The notes under the pieces: generated by a model
Told to the model about the DNA's origin: nothing
What the model saw: only the letters and a program-made list of their open reading frames with translations
The model's database searches: none
NCBI GenBank assembly: GCA_963576565.1
Contig: OY755046.1
Span: forward strand, 47,858,786 to 47,922,785
Origin: Aspidapion aeneum
Taxonomy: Eukaryota > Arthropoda > Insecta > Coleoptera > Brentidae
Direction: 5' to 3'
Length of the DNA stretch: 64,000 nt
Part shown: positions 12,601-20,201 of the stretch, piece by piece
Numbering within the stretch: the stretch's first letter is position 1
Layout of the letters: each line of letters opens with the position of its first letter
Position numbers and translations under genes: made by a program

Positions 12601-15600
12601 TAAAAATATTTTAGTTTTTATTTTAATCTATAGAAAGGCACGAATTTTTCCCCGCACAACGCGATACAAATTAGTAAAATCGGTGTAGTAATTCTCAAAA
12701 AATCAGTTTTTGTTTTAGCCATTGTTTTACAGATTAAACGATTGCATTGCCAATCCTGTCTGTCCTGTGTCCAAGATGGCGGAATGTTTTGATTACAATC
12801 TTTAAAGAGCAGTCAATTCTCACCATGCTTTTTTTTTATTTTACTAAAATCAGTTTAGTAATAGCGAATGTATAAGTAAATTAATGCATACAGAATTGGC
12901 AATGCAATCGTATAATCTCTAAAACAATAGTTGAAACAAAAATACCTAGATTATTTCAGAATCATCTCACCGATTTTACTAATTTGTGTTGTGTGGCGGA
13001 AAAGTAGTGCTTTTCTACAAATTAAAAATACTAAAACATTTTCGCAAAATAAGGATAAACACGCCATTTTGAAGAATCAACTAAGATTCAGTCCACCATC
13101 TTAAATTTTAAGATGGCGATAAACTTTGATCTTGATCTTTACAGAATAATCAATTCCAACCAGGATGTTTTTTGTTTCATCAAAATCGGTTTAGTAGTAA
13201 TGAATTTATAAGGAAATAAATGCAGACATGATTGGCAAGGCAATCGTATAATATGCAAAACAATGGTTGAAACAAATAATTTTTGTATAAACTAATGAAC
13301 CGATTTTGCTAAATCTTACCTTGTTGTACCTGGTAGGAATGCAGCTTCTTAACTAATTGAAAAAAATTATTATAACATGTTCGCAACACAAGAATAAACG
13401 AGCATTTTTGAAGGGTACATTTTAATTTCGTCCGCCATCTTGGATTTTGAGACAAATAAATATTATGATTAATTCTCTGCCAAGTGCAGTTTGTCCCATT
13501 AAAATCGATTGTACAGTTCAAAAGCTATACTCCAGCCCACTCGGTATGTCAGCTGTCAACTAACCAACATCGCATATCCACCGATGAACAACAATAGATG
13601 GAAAAAAAACTTCCTCGATGAGGATATCGGCGGGGTATTGCGCTTCTAAATACATCACGTCTGTACAGGGTGTCGCATTTTTGATGGTATTAAATGGGGA
13701 ACTCACTTATTATACAAGATAGAGGATTTGGGGATTTCACATTCCCCAAATTTTGAGACAAGAAAAAATATGGCAAACGTTTTTTTCTAGGCCTTGTAGT
13801 CTTGAATTTTCCCTCCCAGCTCCAAACCTACAAAAGCTGGAAAAAAAATGTCATATTTTTTTAGATCTCGAAATTTGTGTAATGTGAAATCCCCAACCCT
13901 CTATCTTTTATAATAAGTGAGTTTCCCATTCAATACCATCAAAAATGGGACACCCTGTATATGGCGATAGTCTATGCAAATGGGTAATTTTTTTAAAGTG
14001 AACTGGAACCACTTTGACAATTAAATTTTCAACAATATTTATTTTATCAGTCGTACTTTTTTCTATTTGCTTAAAACTTAAAACACAAAAATTGATCTTT
14101 AGATTATTTTAAAAATGTATTTATCGGATTGATTTTCTTGGGGGTAGGGTCGTGGCGGGTCCTGGGAGCGGTGCTCGGTGAATAATTATACAGGTGTCAT
14201 GGGGTGGAGGTTTTGTAAGGATAAAAGATTTATATATTTTTTTTGAATATCGAAAAGTATTCGAATAGAGATTTGAAGGCATTTAAACATTTTCTTGGGG
14301 GGAAGGAGATAAAAGTCCGGATGGCCATCTAGAAAACCCCGACTTTCACATGTTAAATTTTGGTTGACTTTTTCTGTAACCAATAAGTATTGCCATTAGC
14401 ATAAACTAGTATAATATATATTAGTTTATGCCATTCGTAAATAAAAATACAAATATATTTTGTTATAGATATGATTTTTGCTAGATTTACTCGCCTACTT
14501 TAGAAAAACATTTTAACAATCGACAGTGGCGTATATAGTATAGTTTCGGGGGGTCCCGGACAGTTTCGGGGGGGGCCCAAGACCCCATGAGGCCGTATTT
14601 TATGCTATTTTATGTTTGTATCCATGAAATATGTGGAAAATATCTAAAAAAATCTTAGCTTCGAGGGGGGGTCCGGGCCCCCCGCCCCCTTCTCCTTATA
14701 TACGCCACTGACAATTGACATTTAATAGTTATCTACTTTTTTTATAGAATTTTCTATCGGTGATGGAAATCTTCACATCTCAATAGAAAAAATATATTAT
14801 AATATCAATATAATATAAAAATTATCGATAATTAAGGCTCAAGGTAAGTATGTATTTCAAGGATGTAACAATATAAAAATTAAAATTTTAAACTATATGT
14901 GTCTGTCTGTGTGAAAGTATCAAAATTAAATAATGAAAATTAGAAAGTTATTCAAAAGGGACAGTTTGCCGCGGCCGATTCGCCGCGGCTCGATTTGCCG
15001 CAGAACAATTCGCCGGCGACGAGGTTTAAGATTCCAATTTCGTTTATTTCGTGTAGCAAACAGATTTTTGAAAATATAATTTAAAATAATAATATTTTTT
15101 GTTGTTTTATATAAATTAGTTTTTAAAAAAATATTATTTAAAAAAATATATTTAAAAATTACAAAAAATTATAAATTAGTTTTTGGAAAAACTATTTTTT
15201 AAGAGAATATTATTTCAAAAATATTTTTTTTTATAAATTAGTATTTTGGAAAACTAGTTATGAGAAAAGCAATTTTTTTTCGAAAAAACATTTTTTTTTG
15301 CAAAATATTGGTGGTCCAGACACTGGTTAGGATTCTTGCAATCAATTAGTTTCAACACAGGTTTGCATCTCCCAACAAGAGGACAGGGGAGCTATGATTT
15401 AAAAAAAAATAAGTTAAGTTAGATTAAAATAAAAATTAAACAAAAATTCTTGCGGCGAATTCTCTCCGCGCCGAATTGAACTACGGCGAATTGTCGCCGC
15501 GACGACTTGCCTCCTACACCAAAAGAAACCAAGCAATAAGTTTTAATCGTTTCCATGTAAAGCACCTACAGGGCGGCGAGTTTAAATGTCACGATGCGTC

Positions 15601-18600
15601 TAGAGGGTTAATATTTGTTTTTTGGAGAAAAGCAAAAACACGTTAACTAAGTATTTAAACGTGCTCTCTTCCTGATTTAAAAAAAAATTGTCGGACTCCC
15701 GGAAATGAGTCTACTCACAGAAAACTTTTTTTTTATGACTCCACTTGTGGTACACTCGCCTACTTCTTTAATGTGTTCTTCTTTTTTCTACATTTTTAGA
15801 ATACAAAGAAATAGTGGCTTGTTTGGCAACATGGTTTAAAATAAACATAATGATTTTTTAAACGATTTTCGTTACAAGTTTTTAAGTTCCACTGAACTTC
15901 CAGGCTTTTCAAACGAGTTTACTCAATTTTGAGATGACATGAAAAAAGTGGGCGACTGTACCTCGTTCGAAGGCTTGTGAATAAGCAGGGGTGGATGGGG
16001 AACTGTTAGCCGGCCGAAGAAAAAATAGGGGAACCGCTTTAAGGCAAAGGCTCATAAGGCACCGGCCCATAAGGCTCCGGCTTTTTTTTTTCATTTTCCT
16101 CTATCCACCCCTGTGGATAAGGAAAAGCAACGAAATTTATTTTGAGATACGTTAACTTTTTCAGTTGTGATACCTCGTTCGATGGATGATAAAAAGATTA
16201 CTTATCTAGACATACGTCAATCAAAATGTCAACAAATAATAATGCGTTTTTCTTTCTTTTTACAAAAACCCAAAAGTCAAAATTTTTTAAATATTATTTT
16301 TTGAAATTTTCCTTCCTAGCTAGCCTATTAGCACACTTCAATTGAAAGTCATGATATATCAGCCTTGAAAACAGTTTTTTTATATCTCTAAAGATCTTAC
16401 GAAGTTTTTGATCACAACACAAATTATTGAGCAGCAGTCTTCTATATTTTGAAAATCGCATATTGATTAAAAACTCAGCATTTTTAAAAATTTTTACTTG
16501 TCAAAAAACTGTCATTAGCATTACTGGACATTGACTAAAATCTAATCAGCTCGTAAAAGTGTCGAACACTATTTTACCTAAAAATTTTATGAAAATCGGT
16601 TCAACGGTTTAGGAGGTATTGTGTATAATAATATATACACACATATATACACACACACAGACAGACATTACGACGGTATTGCTAAGATAGGTCAAAATAT
16701 GAATACACACAAATAACACATTTTCGGCGTTGCCTCAAAAAAAATTTTTTCGTCGAAACTAAGATTTTTGCTAGCCATTGCTACGCGGGCTAGAAAGGTA
16801 AAAATTATACATAAAAAAAATCATTTTTATTGACGTACTTATGTTTAAAAAAATTATTCTGTTGTTTTTTCTTTATAAGCTTTCGATCGAGGTACCGCAA
16901 GTGGGATCATTCCATTTGGAAAAAAAGTTGTATGTGAGTAGAACCCTTTTCGGGGGTCCGACCAAAAGTTATTTGAATCGGAAAGAAAGCCCATTTAAAT
17001 GTTTAAAATTCTACATGAATTTAAATTTAAAAAAAAAGCTTTTTAAAAAAGTAGATATTCAAATATTTTTTAAGCAAATTAGGTAATAAATATATTCTCA
17101 AAAAATTATCTGTGGATATCCCAGATTTTGAAATAACTAGTCACATTTAAAAAAGAAAACTCAAATCTGGGGCCACGGCAGTGCTCCGTCAAGTTTGCGT
17201 AAACTGCTGTACCATCTTTTCTTGAAACATTTCAGCCCATATTTGACTTATCCAAAACTCTACTTTGGAATGAGCTACGAAACTTAAGCTTTGCACAGCC
17301 TTAGATTTTCATAGAGTTAGCAGCCCCTCTAAGTTTTATGGACTTCCATAAACTATAAACAACAAGTTAAATTAAAGAAAGAAAAATAAGAAAAAAGTTT
17401 TCTGCTTCGGCCGGGGATCGAACCCGATACCTCTTGCTATCTAGGCAAACATTCCACCACTGAACTACCGAAGCCATACATACATTTTTCGGAAAACTTC
17501 TACCTATGCAGGCTGCGGTGTCTCAATACAAGAACGAGAAACTCTCAGGGTATTGATTATTATTTTTTTTTCTTATTTTTCATTCTTTAATTTCACTTGT
17601 TGTTTATAGTTTTAGGTCCTTGCATTATTTGCAATTTGGTATTTGATTTCCATAAACTATTTACGAAATTTCAAAAATCGTCGAAAATCACTCACTCATC
17701 GAAATTCTACTGTACTTCCAAACATGCTACAAAGCTGAAATTTGGCAGACTGAAAAAATTATGACCAAATCCTTGGAAAAAATGATCGGATAACCCCACT
17801 TGTTGTATTGGAGCACTTGACTTTACTTTTATCTCAATTCTTTTTACGGAATACGACTTTCTTGTACTTGGCTTTTTTGTACATAAAATGTTTTTGTTAT
17901 GATAAACGTTTTTGTTAGCAACATGCCATTGGCGTAGAAAAGTGAGAACTAATTTTTTAGCCACCAAGGCCGTTTATGGTATAGCTGAGTATTATGGTAC
18001 TACATTTTAGAAACTGTTTCGTCGTTTAATTTGTTTTTAAATATAGTTTAATGCTTATACCTTGTTTCCACCAATGCATGCCCACCCCGATTCAAAAAAC
18101 GCATCACGTGATAGCCCATGGATTTGCAACGGTTTTAAATGCAGTGTCCCTGATGCGTTTTTTGGGTATTAATTAATTAACAGGGTATTAGATTTCATAG
18201 TTTATTTTGCAGTGCCTCTTTAAGTAATTTTTGTGTGTATTTTCTTTTGCCTTGTACAGTCCATTATTTTATTGTTCGTAGTTTATAATACATTTATATG
18301 TTGTCATTTAAAGAAAATTTTATTTTGTGTTATTTTATGATTTGTTATTATTTATGTTAATTTATATCTGATTATTATCAACTCTTAAAAAAAAAATTCT
18401 TTGTACAATTTTTTTTTAATAGTATTTATTTTATTGTTCTATTTTATTTCCTTTTTAATTTATTCTAGTCGTTTTAAAATGATTTTTATTTTTAATTTAG
18501 AATTTCAGTTAAACGTACTATTACTTTTATTATTTTAATTAATTGATAGCAATATGAAGCACTTATAAATGGTTTGATAAGTTAAAATTAGTTAATATAG

Positions 18601-19702
18601 GGAGTTCACTTTGTCAATAATTTATACAAAATTATTTTAATTTGATTTGAAGAAATAAGAATGTTAGACCGGGCTTCCGTAACAATGACAACAAAAATGT
18701 ATTCGAAGACAGCATGGTCCAAGGTCTTTATACTTTTACACAGGTTACCTAAAGAATTTGAAAGGTCATTGAACCTGACTGGCCAACTGTTATTAGATAA
18801 AAAAATCTACGTCACCCGGTTGCCCTAAACCATTTGTTTTATGGAAACCTGACGACGCAGCTACAGTCGTCAAGTTAAGTTTACATGACTGGTCAAATTC
18901 TGTAAGCAACCTGTGTAAAAGTATACAGAGCTTGAGCATGGTCAACATGTTGTTGGTGAGATGCCCTTGTGTCCGGAATATTTTGTTATCGTATTTGGAC
19001 TCAAACTACATTTCTAATCGTGTTTGCGGGCCGACACGAACGCCAGTACGGGAGTCGTCACGGACTAGGCGATTTCTAATCGTGTTGCGTGCCAGCGTGC
19101 GTGCTGTGGTTAGCGCATGCGTAATTGATGTGTTTATGGCTCACTTTTATTACTACAACTGGCTGAGTGGGCTCTGCATGCCGCTTTATATATCGTAATT
19201 GAAACATCGAGAGTGTCTATGAAAATTCCAGATCATAAACATTCCATACATAACCACATTTTTCGGGAATGCGTATTTCTTTTGATCGCCCAAGTGCACC
19301 TTTAATATATGTTTATCTTTCTTTTACTTGTACTAATATAAGAGACAGATATATCCAAAAAGATCTCGATCGAAATTATTCCCAATACCGATCATTTAGG
19401 TGATGGAAATGCGCATGTCTGGTACGCCGCACGTACGCCAGCACGGGCCGCAGAGTTTGCAGCTTGCAAGCACGAAGGACCGTGCGGAAACGGAGGTCGT
19501 CATTAGAAATGGTTACATTGATTCCCACATGCCTGGCACGCGTGTCGGATTGCAACTCTGACAGCGAACACGATTAGCCTTAAGTCTAACTATACCTCCA
19601 TGCAGATGCTCTAGATGGCGGTTCAATCAGTCTTCCATGGCCATGGATCGTGTCCAGGAACGTAAAGAAAATTGTTGTGAAGATCAGTCTTGTCTCCATA
19701 GT
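2705..19702 (-). CDS. AA15 lytic polysaccharide monooxygenase gene (four exons visible, 3' end outside window)
   Basis: Secreted copper monooxygenase expected to cleave chitin or cellulose oxidatively outside the cell. Four exons on the minus strand join in phase with GT/AG borders: 19702-19596, 9938-9819, 7481-7342 and 2893-2705, giving about 184 codons. The product starts with a hydrophobic signal peptide ending at IHG, followed by HGRLIEPPSRASAWR, so His1 of the copper brace is the mature N-terminus. It continues with YGFNTPHNYNDHELYCGGF, the CGICGD motif, the second brace His in LTASHQGYFEF, and CKHCLLQW. This order and spacing match insect and crustacean AA15 (Thermobia-type) proteins. 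The C-terminal segment with the GCGxQExF/CADI region and the axial Tyr is missing and should lie left of base 2705. Introns are 9.7, 2.3 and 4.4 kb and full of transposons. The reading frame has no stops or frameshifts, so the gene looks functional. Confidence 0.9.
2894..3645. other. LPMO intron 3, unexplained part
   Basis: Non-coding. A segment around 3230-3320 repeats the short phrase ATAAACCACG several times. Open frames on the minus strand at 2849-3141 overlap the exon and lack family similarity, so they are not genes. Confidence 0.5.
3646..4733. mobile_element. Foldback element family C, copy 1
   Basis: Two long arms are inverted copies of each other. The left arm carries AAATCCAAGATGGCGGATGA and CTTCAAAGATGCTCGTTTAT; the same phrases occur reverse-complemented near 4570-4640. 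The left end is CACCGGGTGGGCCA. The arms meet around 4200, where further inverted sub-repeats (AAATTTAAGATGG) occur. It has no coding capacity. A second copy is at 12078-13545. It looks like a foldback-type non-autonomous DNA transposon inside an LPMO intron. Confidence 0.7.
4734..5523. other. Non-coding stretch in LPMO intron 3
   Basis: AT-rich sequence. A plus-strand open frame at 4754-5101 (115 codons) has no recognisable motif, an irregular composition and no splice or repeat context. I regard it as a chance frame. Confidence 0.4.
5524..5790. repeat. Minisatellite, about five irregular 50-65 bp units
   Basis: The unit is roughly TTTATGTTAACTGTTTCACTG, then CATATTTAAGACTTT, then a TTCTTTTTCTTC tract. 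Units alternate between a longer and a shorter form, so a two-unit higher-order period of about 115 bp is visible (compare 5565-5640 with 5700-5790). Confidence 0.75.
6412..6800. repeat. Tandem duplication of about 200 bp
   Basis: The phrase CAATTAAATCT followed by AAAAC, TTGAAGAT and TATCATCCC...TTATTTCTAAAATTTGGTGC occurs at about 6430 and again at about 6627. Both are followed by a related CT-rich segment with TCTGTTTATTTCTCGA or TCTGTCTATTGCTCGA. The copies are clearly diverged. Confidence 0.6.
6995..7178. mobile_element. MITE family G, copy 1 (TA target site)
   Basis: The ends are CAGTCACCCACTTTTTTAAT and ATTAAAAAAGTGGGCGACC, inverted repeats of about 20 bp, flanked by TA on each side. 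The size is 184 bp, with no coding capacity. TA duplication and ends of this form point to the Tc1/mariner group. A second copy lies at 15753-15958. Confidence 0.75.
7342..7481 (-). CDS. LPMO third coding exon (second copper-brace His)
   Basis: The acceptor is TTTTTTTAG and the donor is CCG G|GTAAGG. The exon encodes KPRAHEYGGTYGQGVIVRKY, then GVGSVINIRVELTASHQGYF and EFAICP. The His in ASHQG is the second ligand of the His brace by comparison with the family. The Cys in AICP is a conserved disulfide Cys. The phase joins both neighbouring exons exactly. Confidence 0.9.
7555..7698. mobile_element. Probable hAT-type MITE
   Basis: The left end is CAGTGGTGG and the right end is GTACACCACTG, which resemble the CAGTGG...CCACTG termini of hAT elements. 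The flanking 8-mers CTACAAAG and GCTTAAAG share only the last four bases, so the duplication is weak. Confidence 0.45.
7984..9150 (+). pseudogene. RTE-like LINE relic (RT and C-terminal region)
   Basis: Broken pieces of a reverse transcriptase on the plus strand that match the LINEs at 43872-46435 and 48120-51375. They contain LLYVDLKKEYDSTPQVKLWE, then SIALIKAVQEL, then AHDYDDIEYMTRKLIEEHHK, and a C-terminal region ending near WRPKMTRT. At least four frame changes and stops, and deletion of the segment before the LLYVDL motif, show it is dead. The 3' end runs into a TA-rich array, as expected for RTE elements with microsatellite tails. It lies in an LPMO intron, antisense to the gene. Confidence 0.8.
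9151..9193. repeat. TA-rich microsatellite
   Basis: Irregular (TA)n with TATC and ATTA interruptions, between the RTE-like LINE relic and the next LINE-end fragment. It may be the tail of the first element, the target of the second, or both. Confidence 0.85.
9194..9508 (+). pseudogene. C-terminal fragment of a second LINE type (R4/Dong-like)
   Basis: The open frame from 9194 encodes KTAIIIDFTVPQDYNLAKAY, GEKITKYQALAQEVKTIWNL and PIVISANGLVHRKT, ending QKAVVLGTVGIVRR. This resembles the region found after the reverse transcriptase in the R2/R4/Dong type of LINE, as I remember it (IDIAIP..N...KY..LA.EI...W....V..IPIVI.A.G). The assignment to that clade is my inference. The upstream part of the element is absent. 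TA arrays bound it on both sides, which fits the known preference of Dong elements for TA-rich repeats. Confidence 0.55.
9589..9659. repeat. (TA)n microsatellite after an A run
   Basis: About 70 bases of TA repeats preceded by an A-rich run (9577-9588). They sit 3' of the LINE C-terminal fragment and could be its tail or its original target. Confidence 0.95.
9819..9938 (-). CDS. LPMO second coding exon (CGG and CGICGD motifs)
   Basis: The acceptor is TTTTGTTCTAG and the donor is AAA|GTATGT. Its 120 bases encode YGFNTPHNYNDHELYCGGF, RQWVKNEGKCGICGDAWDA and the first two bases of a Lys codon. The Cys pairs around CGG and CGICGD are conserved in AA15 proteins and form disulfides. The exon sits between an LINE-end fragment with TA arrays and an empty intron stretch. 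Confidence 0.9.
9967..10273. other. Non-coding part of LPMO intron 1
   Basis: AT-rich and without repeats that I recognise. Confidence 0.5.
10274..10302. repeat. Half of a TAAGGTCACTCATC-type palindrome
   Basis: The right half GATGAGTGACCTTA is identical to the right arm of the palindrome at 47912-47959. The preceding GTAAAGCTTGCTTTAC is itself a 16-base palindrome. The matching left arm is missing, so this copy is truncated. Confidence 0.5.
10325..10373. mobile_element. 49-bp palindromic element with perfect 8-bp target duplication
   Basis: The arms CATTGACTTCTATATATAAC... and ...GTTATACAACTCAATG fold around the core AACGCCC-TTTTA-GGGCGTT. GGAGAAAC is present directly on both sides (10317-10324 and 10374-10381). 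That is the signature of transposition with an 8-bp staggered cut, even though the element is only 49 bp. A truncated relative is at 949-983. Confidence 0.7.
10382..11342. other. Non-coding part of LPMO intron 1
   Basis: No gene or clear element. Short phrases such as AATAAAGTCG recur between 10530 and 10750, but I could not define a unit. Confidence 0.45.
11343..11594 (-). pseudogene. Possible PIF/Harbinger transposase N-terminal relic
   Basis: An open frame encodes a hydrophobic start, then SSSSESSDEELLPLNSFSAI, then LAPVIY and LSLKKSEVMYFIKIFHRLPD. The acidic SSDEE stretch followed by ...LAPV..R..F.R.SLKK...M..I..FHR resembles the N-terminal part of HARBI1-like insect transposases, from memory of such proteins. 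No catalytic DDE region follows. The first 50 bases are duplicated in inverted orientation at about 11889-11945. Confidence 0.35.
11563..11950. repeat. Inverted duplication of about 50 bp around a small palindrome
   Basis: ATCCAAGCCATACGTTTGGG (minus strand, near 11610-11591) and CAAGCTATACGTTTGGGTTC (plus strand, near 11893) begin two inverted copies. Both continue through CATTTGAA and end in TTGTAGCAGTC. The two copies face each other across about 270 bases that include the 80-bp palindrome at 11614-11693. Confidence 0.55.
11614..11693. mobile_element. 80-bp palindromic element with perfect 8-bp target duplication
   Basis: The arms TTAGGCTACTGATAATGGGT and ACCCATTATCAGTTACCTTA are inverted repeats with three mismatches near the outer end. 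GGATAAAT lies directly on both sides (11606-11613 and 11694-11701). The inner part of the arm, ACTGATAAT, is shared with the shorter palindrome at 42203-42242. It has no coding capacity. Confidence 0.7.
12078..13545. mobile_element. Foldback element family C, copy 2
   Basis: It has the same structure as 3646-4733. The left end is ACCGGATGAACCA and the right end is AGCCCACTCGGT. Phrases such as AAATCCAAGATGGC and CTTCAAAGATGCT are repeated reverse-complemented at the other end, near 13400-13445. It is longer than copy 1 because the centre carries extra inverted blocks (ATTTAAGATGGCGGAGAGAA and its partner). Confidence 0.7.
13546..13664. other. Short unassigned spacer
   Basis: Nothing recognisable between the foldback element and the next MITE. 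Confidence 0.5.
13666..13957. mobile_element. MITE with 80-bp inverted repeats, TA target site
   Basis: The ends are CAGGGTGTCGCATTTTTGAT and ATCAAAAATGGGACACCCTG. The inverted match continues about 80 bp inward to the phrase GATAGAGG...GGGATTTCACATT. TA flanks both ends. At 292 bp and without coding capacity, it fits a Tc1/mariner-type MITE. Confidence 0.85.
13960..14515. other. Non-coding part of LPMO intron 1
   Basis: G-rich patches near 14140-14200 and 14295; no gene or repeat border found. Confidence 0.45.
14524..14710. mobile_element. hAT MITE (CAGTGGCG family), copy 1
   Basis: The termini are CAGTGGCGTATATAG and TATATACGCCACTG. The interior has GGGGGGCCC-rich borders around an AT-rich centre with GAAATATGTGGAAAATATCT. 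The flanking 8-mers ACAATCGA and ACAATTGA match at seven positions. CAGTGG-type ends with 8-bp duplications are typical of hAT elements. Close relatives here are 55080-55271, 26439-26570, 58115-58266 and 58771-58956. Confidence 0.85.
14962..15516. mobile_element. Element with CGCCGCGG-rich inverted ends
   Basis: Both ends consist of repeated ATTCGCCG/CGGCGAATT motifs in opposite orientation (14962-15025 and 15450-15516). This is strikingly GC-rich in an AT-rich region. The interior is low-complexity AT sequence with reiterated TTATAAATTAGTTTT. No coding capacity and no clear target duplication. It is probably a non-autonomous DNA element with sub-terminal repeats. Confidence 0.55.
15753..15958. 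mobile_element. MITE family G, copy 2
   Basis: The ends are CACTCGCCTACTTCTTTAAT and GAAAAAAGTGGGCGACTG, flanked by TA. It is similar throughout to 6995-7178, including TTCTACATTT...AATACAAAGAA. Confidence 0.75.
16308..16804 (+). repeat. Dispersed repeat family A, copy 2
   Basis: It starts CCTTCCTAGCTAGCCTATTA and ends GCTACGCGGGCTAGAAAGGT. It lacks the long AC array of copy 1 and has only a short ACAC/ACAGAC tract, so this copy is closer to the presumed original form. Confidence 0.7.
16805..17000 (+). repeat. Dispersed repeat family H, copy 1
   Basis: The phrase ATTCTGTTGTTTTTTCTTTA, followed by TAAGCTTTCGATCGAGGTACCGC and then GTGGGATCATTCCATTTG, recurs with changes at about 39214-39300 and partly at 39140-39180. 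No function is recognised. The plus-strand open frame over it is not convincing as a gene. Confidence 0.45.
17357..17647 (-). mobile_element. SINE-like element carrying a tRNA-like gene, copy 1
   Basis: It is flanked by an exact 13-bp duplication TTCCATAAACTAT (17344-17356 and 17648-17660), the length expected for target-primed reverse transcription. Read on the minus strand it starts CAAATACCAAATTGC. Next come AAACAACAAGTGAAATTAAAG, an A-rich stretch, an upstream segment CCCTGAGAGTTTCTCG, the tRNA-like sequence, a T run, and finally the inverted counterpart CTTTAATTTAACTTGTTGTTTAT. The tRNA-like part is in the 3' half, not at the 5' end as in ordinary SINEs. It interrupts a family E repeat. 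The second copy is at 57021-57552. Confidence 0.7.
17403..17474 (-). tRNA. tRNA-Gly-derived tRNA-like sequence, anticodon-position bases AGA
   Basis: It folds as a cloverleaf: acceptor GCTTCGG/CCGAAGC, D stem GTTC/GAAT, anticodon stem TTTGC/GCAAG with loop CTAGATA, and T stem TCGGG/CCCGG with loop TTCGATC, ending in A. Box A (TAGTTCAGTGG) and box B (GGTTCGATCCC) fit pol III promoters, and six T residues follow about 8 bases downstream. The body resembles animal tRNA-Gly(GCC). The anticodon arm is changed to AGA, which would read a Ser codon, but the long variable arm of tRNA-Ser is absent. Because it sits in a mobile repeat it is probably not a cellular tRNA gene. Confidence 0.55.
17750..18705. 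other. Non-coding part of LPMO intron 1
   Basis: Very AT-rich, especially 18180-18660. No gene or defined element seen. A minus-strand open frame at 17707-17967 crosses family E and has no motif. Confidence 0.5.
18711..18945. mobile_element. MITE-like foldback element
   Basis: The left arm CATGGTCCAAGGTC then TTTATACTTTTACACAGGTT and AGAATTTGA is repeated in inverted orientation at the right (CAAATTCTGTAAGCAACCTG, GTGTAAAAGTATACAGAG and CATGGTC). The arms are about 60-70 bp around a short centre. No clear target duplication. Confidence 0.6.
19013..19576. mobile_element. Candidate element with CTAATCGTGTTTGC inverted ends
   Basis: CTAATCGTGTTTGC at the left and GCGAACACGATTAG at the right are inverted repeats. 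Both ends are unusually GC-rich and contain CGTGTCGG/GGCACGCG motifs. The motif CTAATCGTGTTGC is repeated once more inside, at about 19076. No target duplication found. Confidence 0.4.
19596..19702 (-). CDS. LPMO exon with start codon and signal peptide
   Basis: The start codon is at 19699-19697, directly after a splice-acceptor-like tract (TTTTTGTTTCAG then ACTATG). The first transcribed exon is therefore probably non-coding and lies further right. It encodes about 20 residues of signal peptide (METRLIFTTIFFTF...), then HGRLIEPPSRASAW, and ends TGG AG before GTATAG. The split Arg codon is completed by the G that opens the next exon. A length of 34 codons plus 2 bases is typical for a first coding exon of this family. 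Confidence 0.88.
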
Positions 19703-19753
19703 CTGAAACAAAAATAAGTTTTTAAGGACAACTAAACAAATAAATGGCTCCAC

Positions 19754-20201
19754 TCATTAGCCTTAAAAACAGTTTTTTGTAAATATCTCAAAAACTAAAG
19801 CTCATACGAAGTTTTTGGTTATAACACAAATTATTGAGAAGCAAAATGTAGTCTACTATATTCTGCAAACCTCATATTGATACGATGATCCGTTAAAAAG
19901 TTAGCATTTTTAAAAAATTTAAATTGCCATTAGCAATAATGGATTTTGACCGAAATCAAATCAGCTCATAACAGTCTCAAACACTAGTTTTCTTAAAGCT
20001 TTTTTATGAAAATCGAGTTAGCGGTTTGAGAGCTATCGTGTTACGGACAGACACACACACACAGAGACAGACATCGCGACGATATTGCTAAGATAGGTCA
20101 AAATCACCGAAATAACACATTTTCGGCGTTATCTCAAAAAAAAAATTCATCGACAATAATACCTTCTCTAGCCATTGCCACGCGGGCTAGGAAGGTAAAA
20201 A
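19754..20201 (+). repeat. Dispersed repeat family A, copy 3 (5' truncated)
   Basis: It starts inside the family at CATTAGCCTTAAAAACAG and ends with CACGCGGGCTAGGAAGGT. It carries a short ACACAC-AGAGACAGAC tract at the microsatellite site. It lies just upstream of the first LPMO coding exon, in the presumed 5' UTR intron. Confidence 0.65.

Larger units (their letters stand above)
17163..17740. repeat. Dispersed repeat family E, interrupted by the tRNA-bearing element
   Basis: The two flanks of the insertion at 17357-17647 together match the region 53900-54125 in inverted orientation. Shared phrases include GGGGC..GGCAGTGC, TTTTCTTGAAACATTTCAGC and CACTCACTCATCG. The family E copy was therefore present before the tRNA-bearing element inserted. 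Confidence 0.6.

Noticed and set aside
17403..17474. Ordinary cellular tRNA gene
   Set aside because: The same sequence occurs twice inside the same mobile element with target duplications, and the anticodon does not fit the tRNA body.
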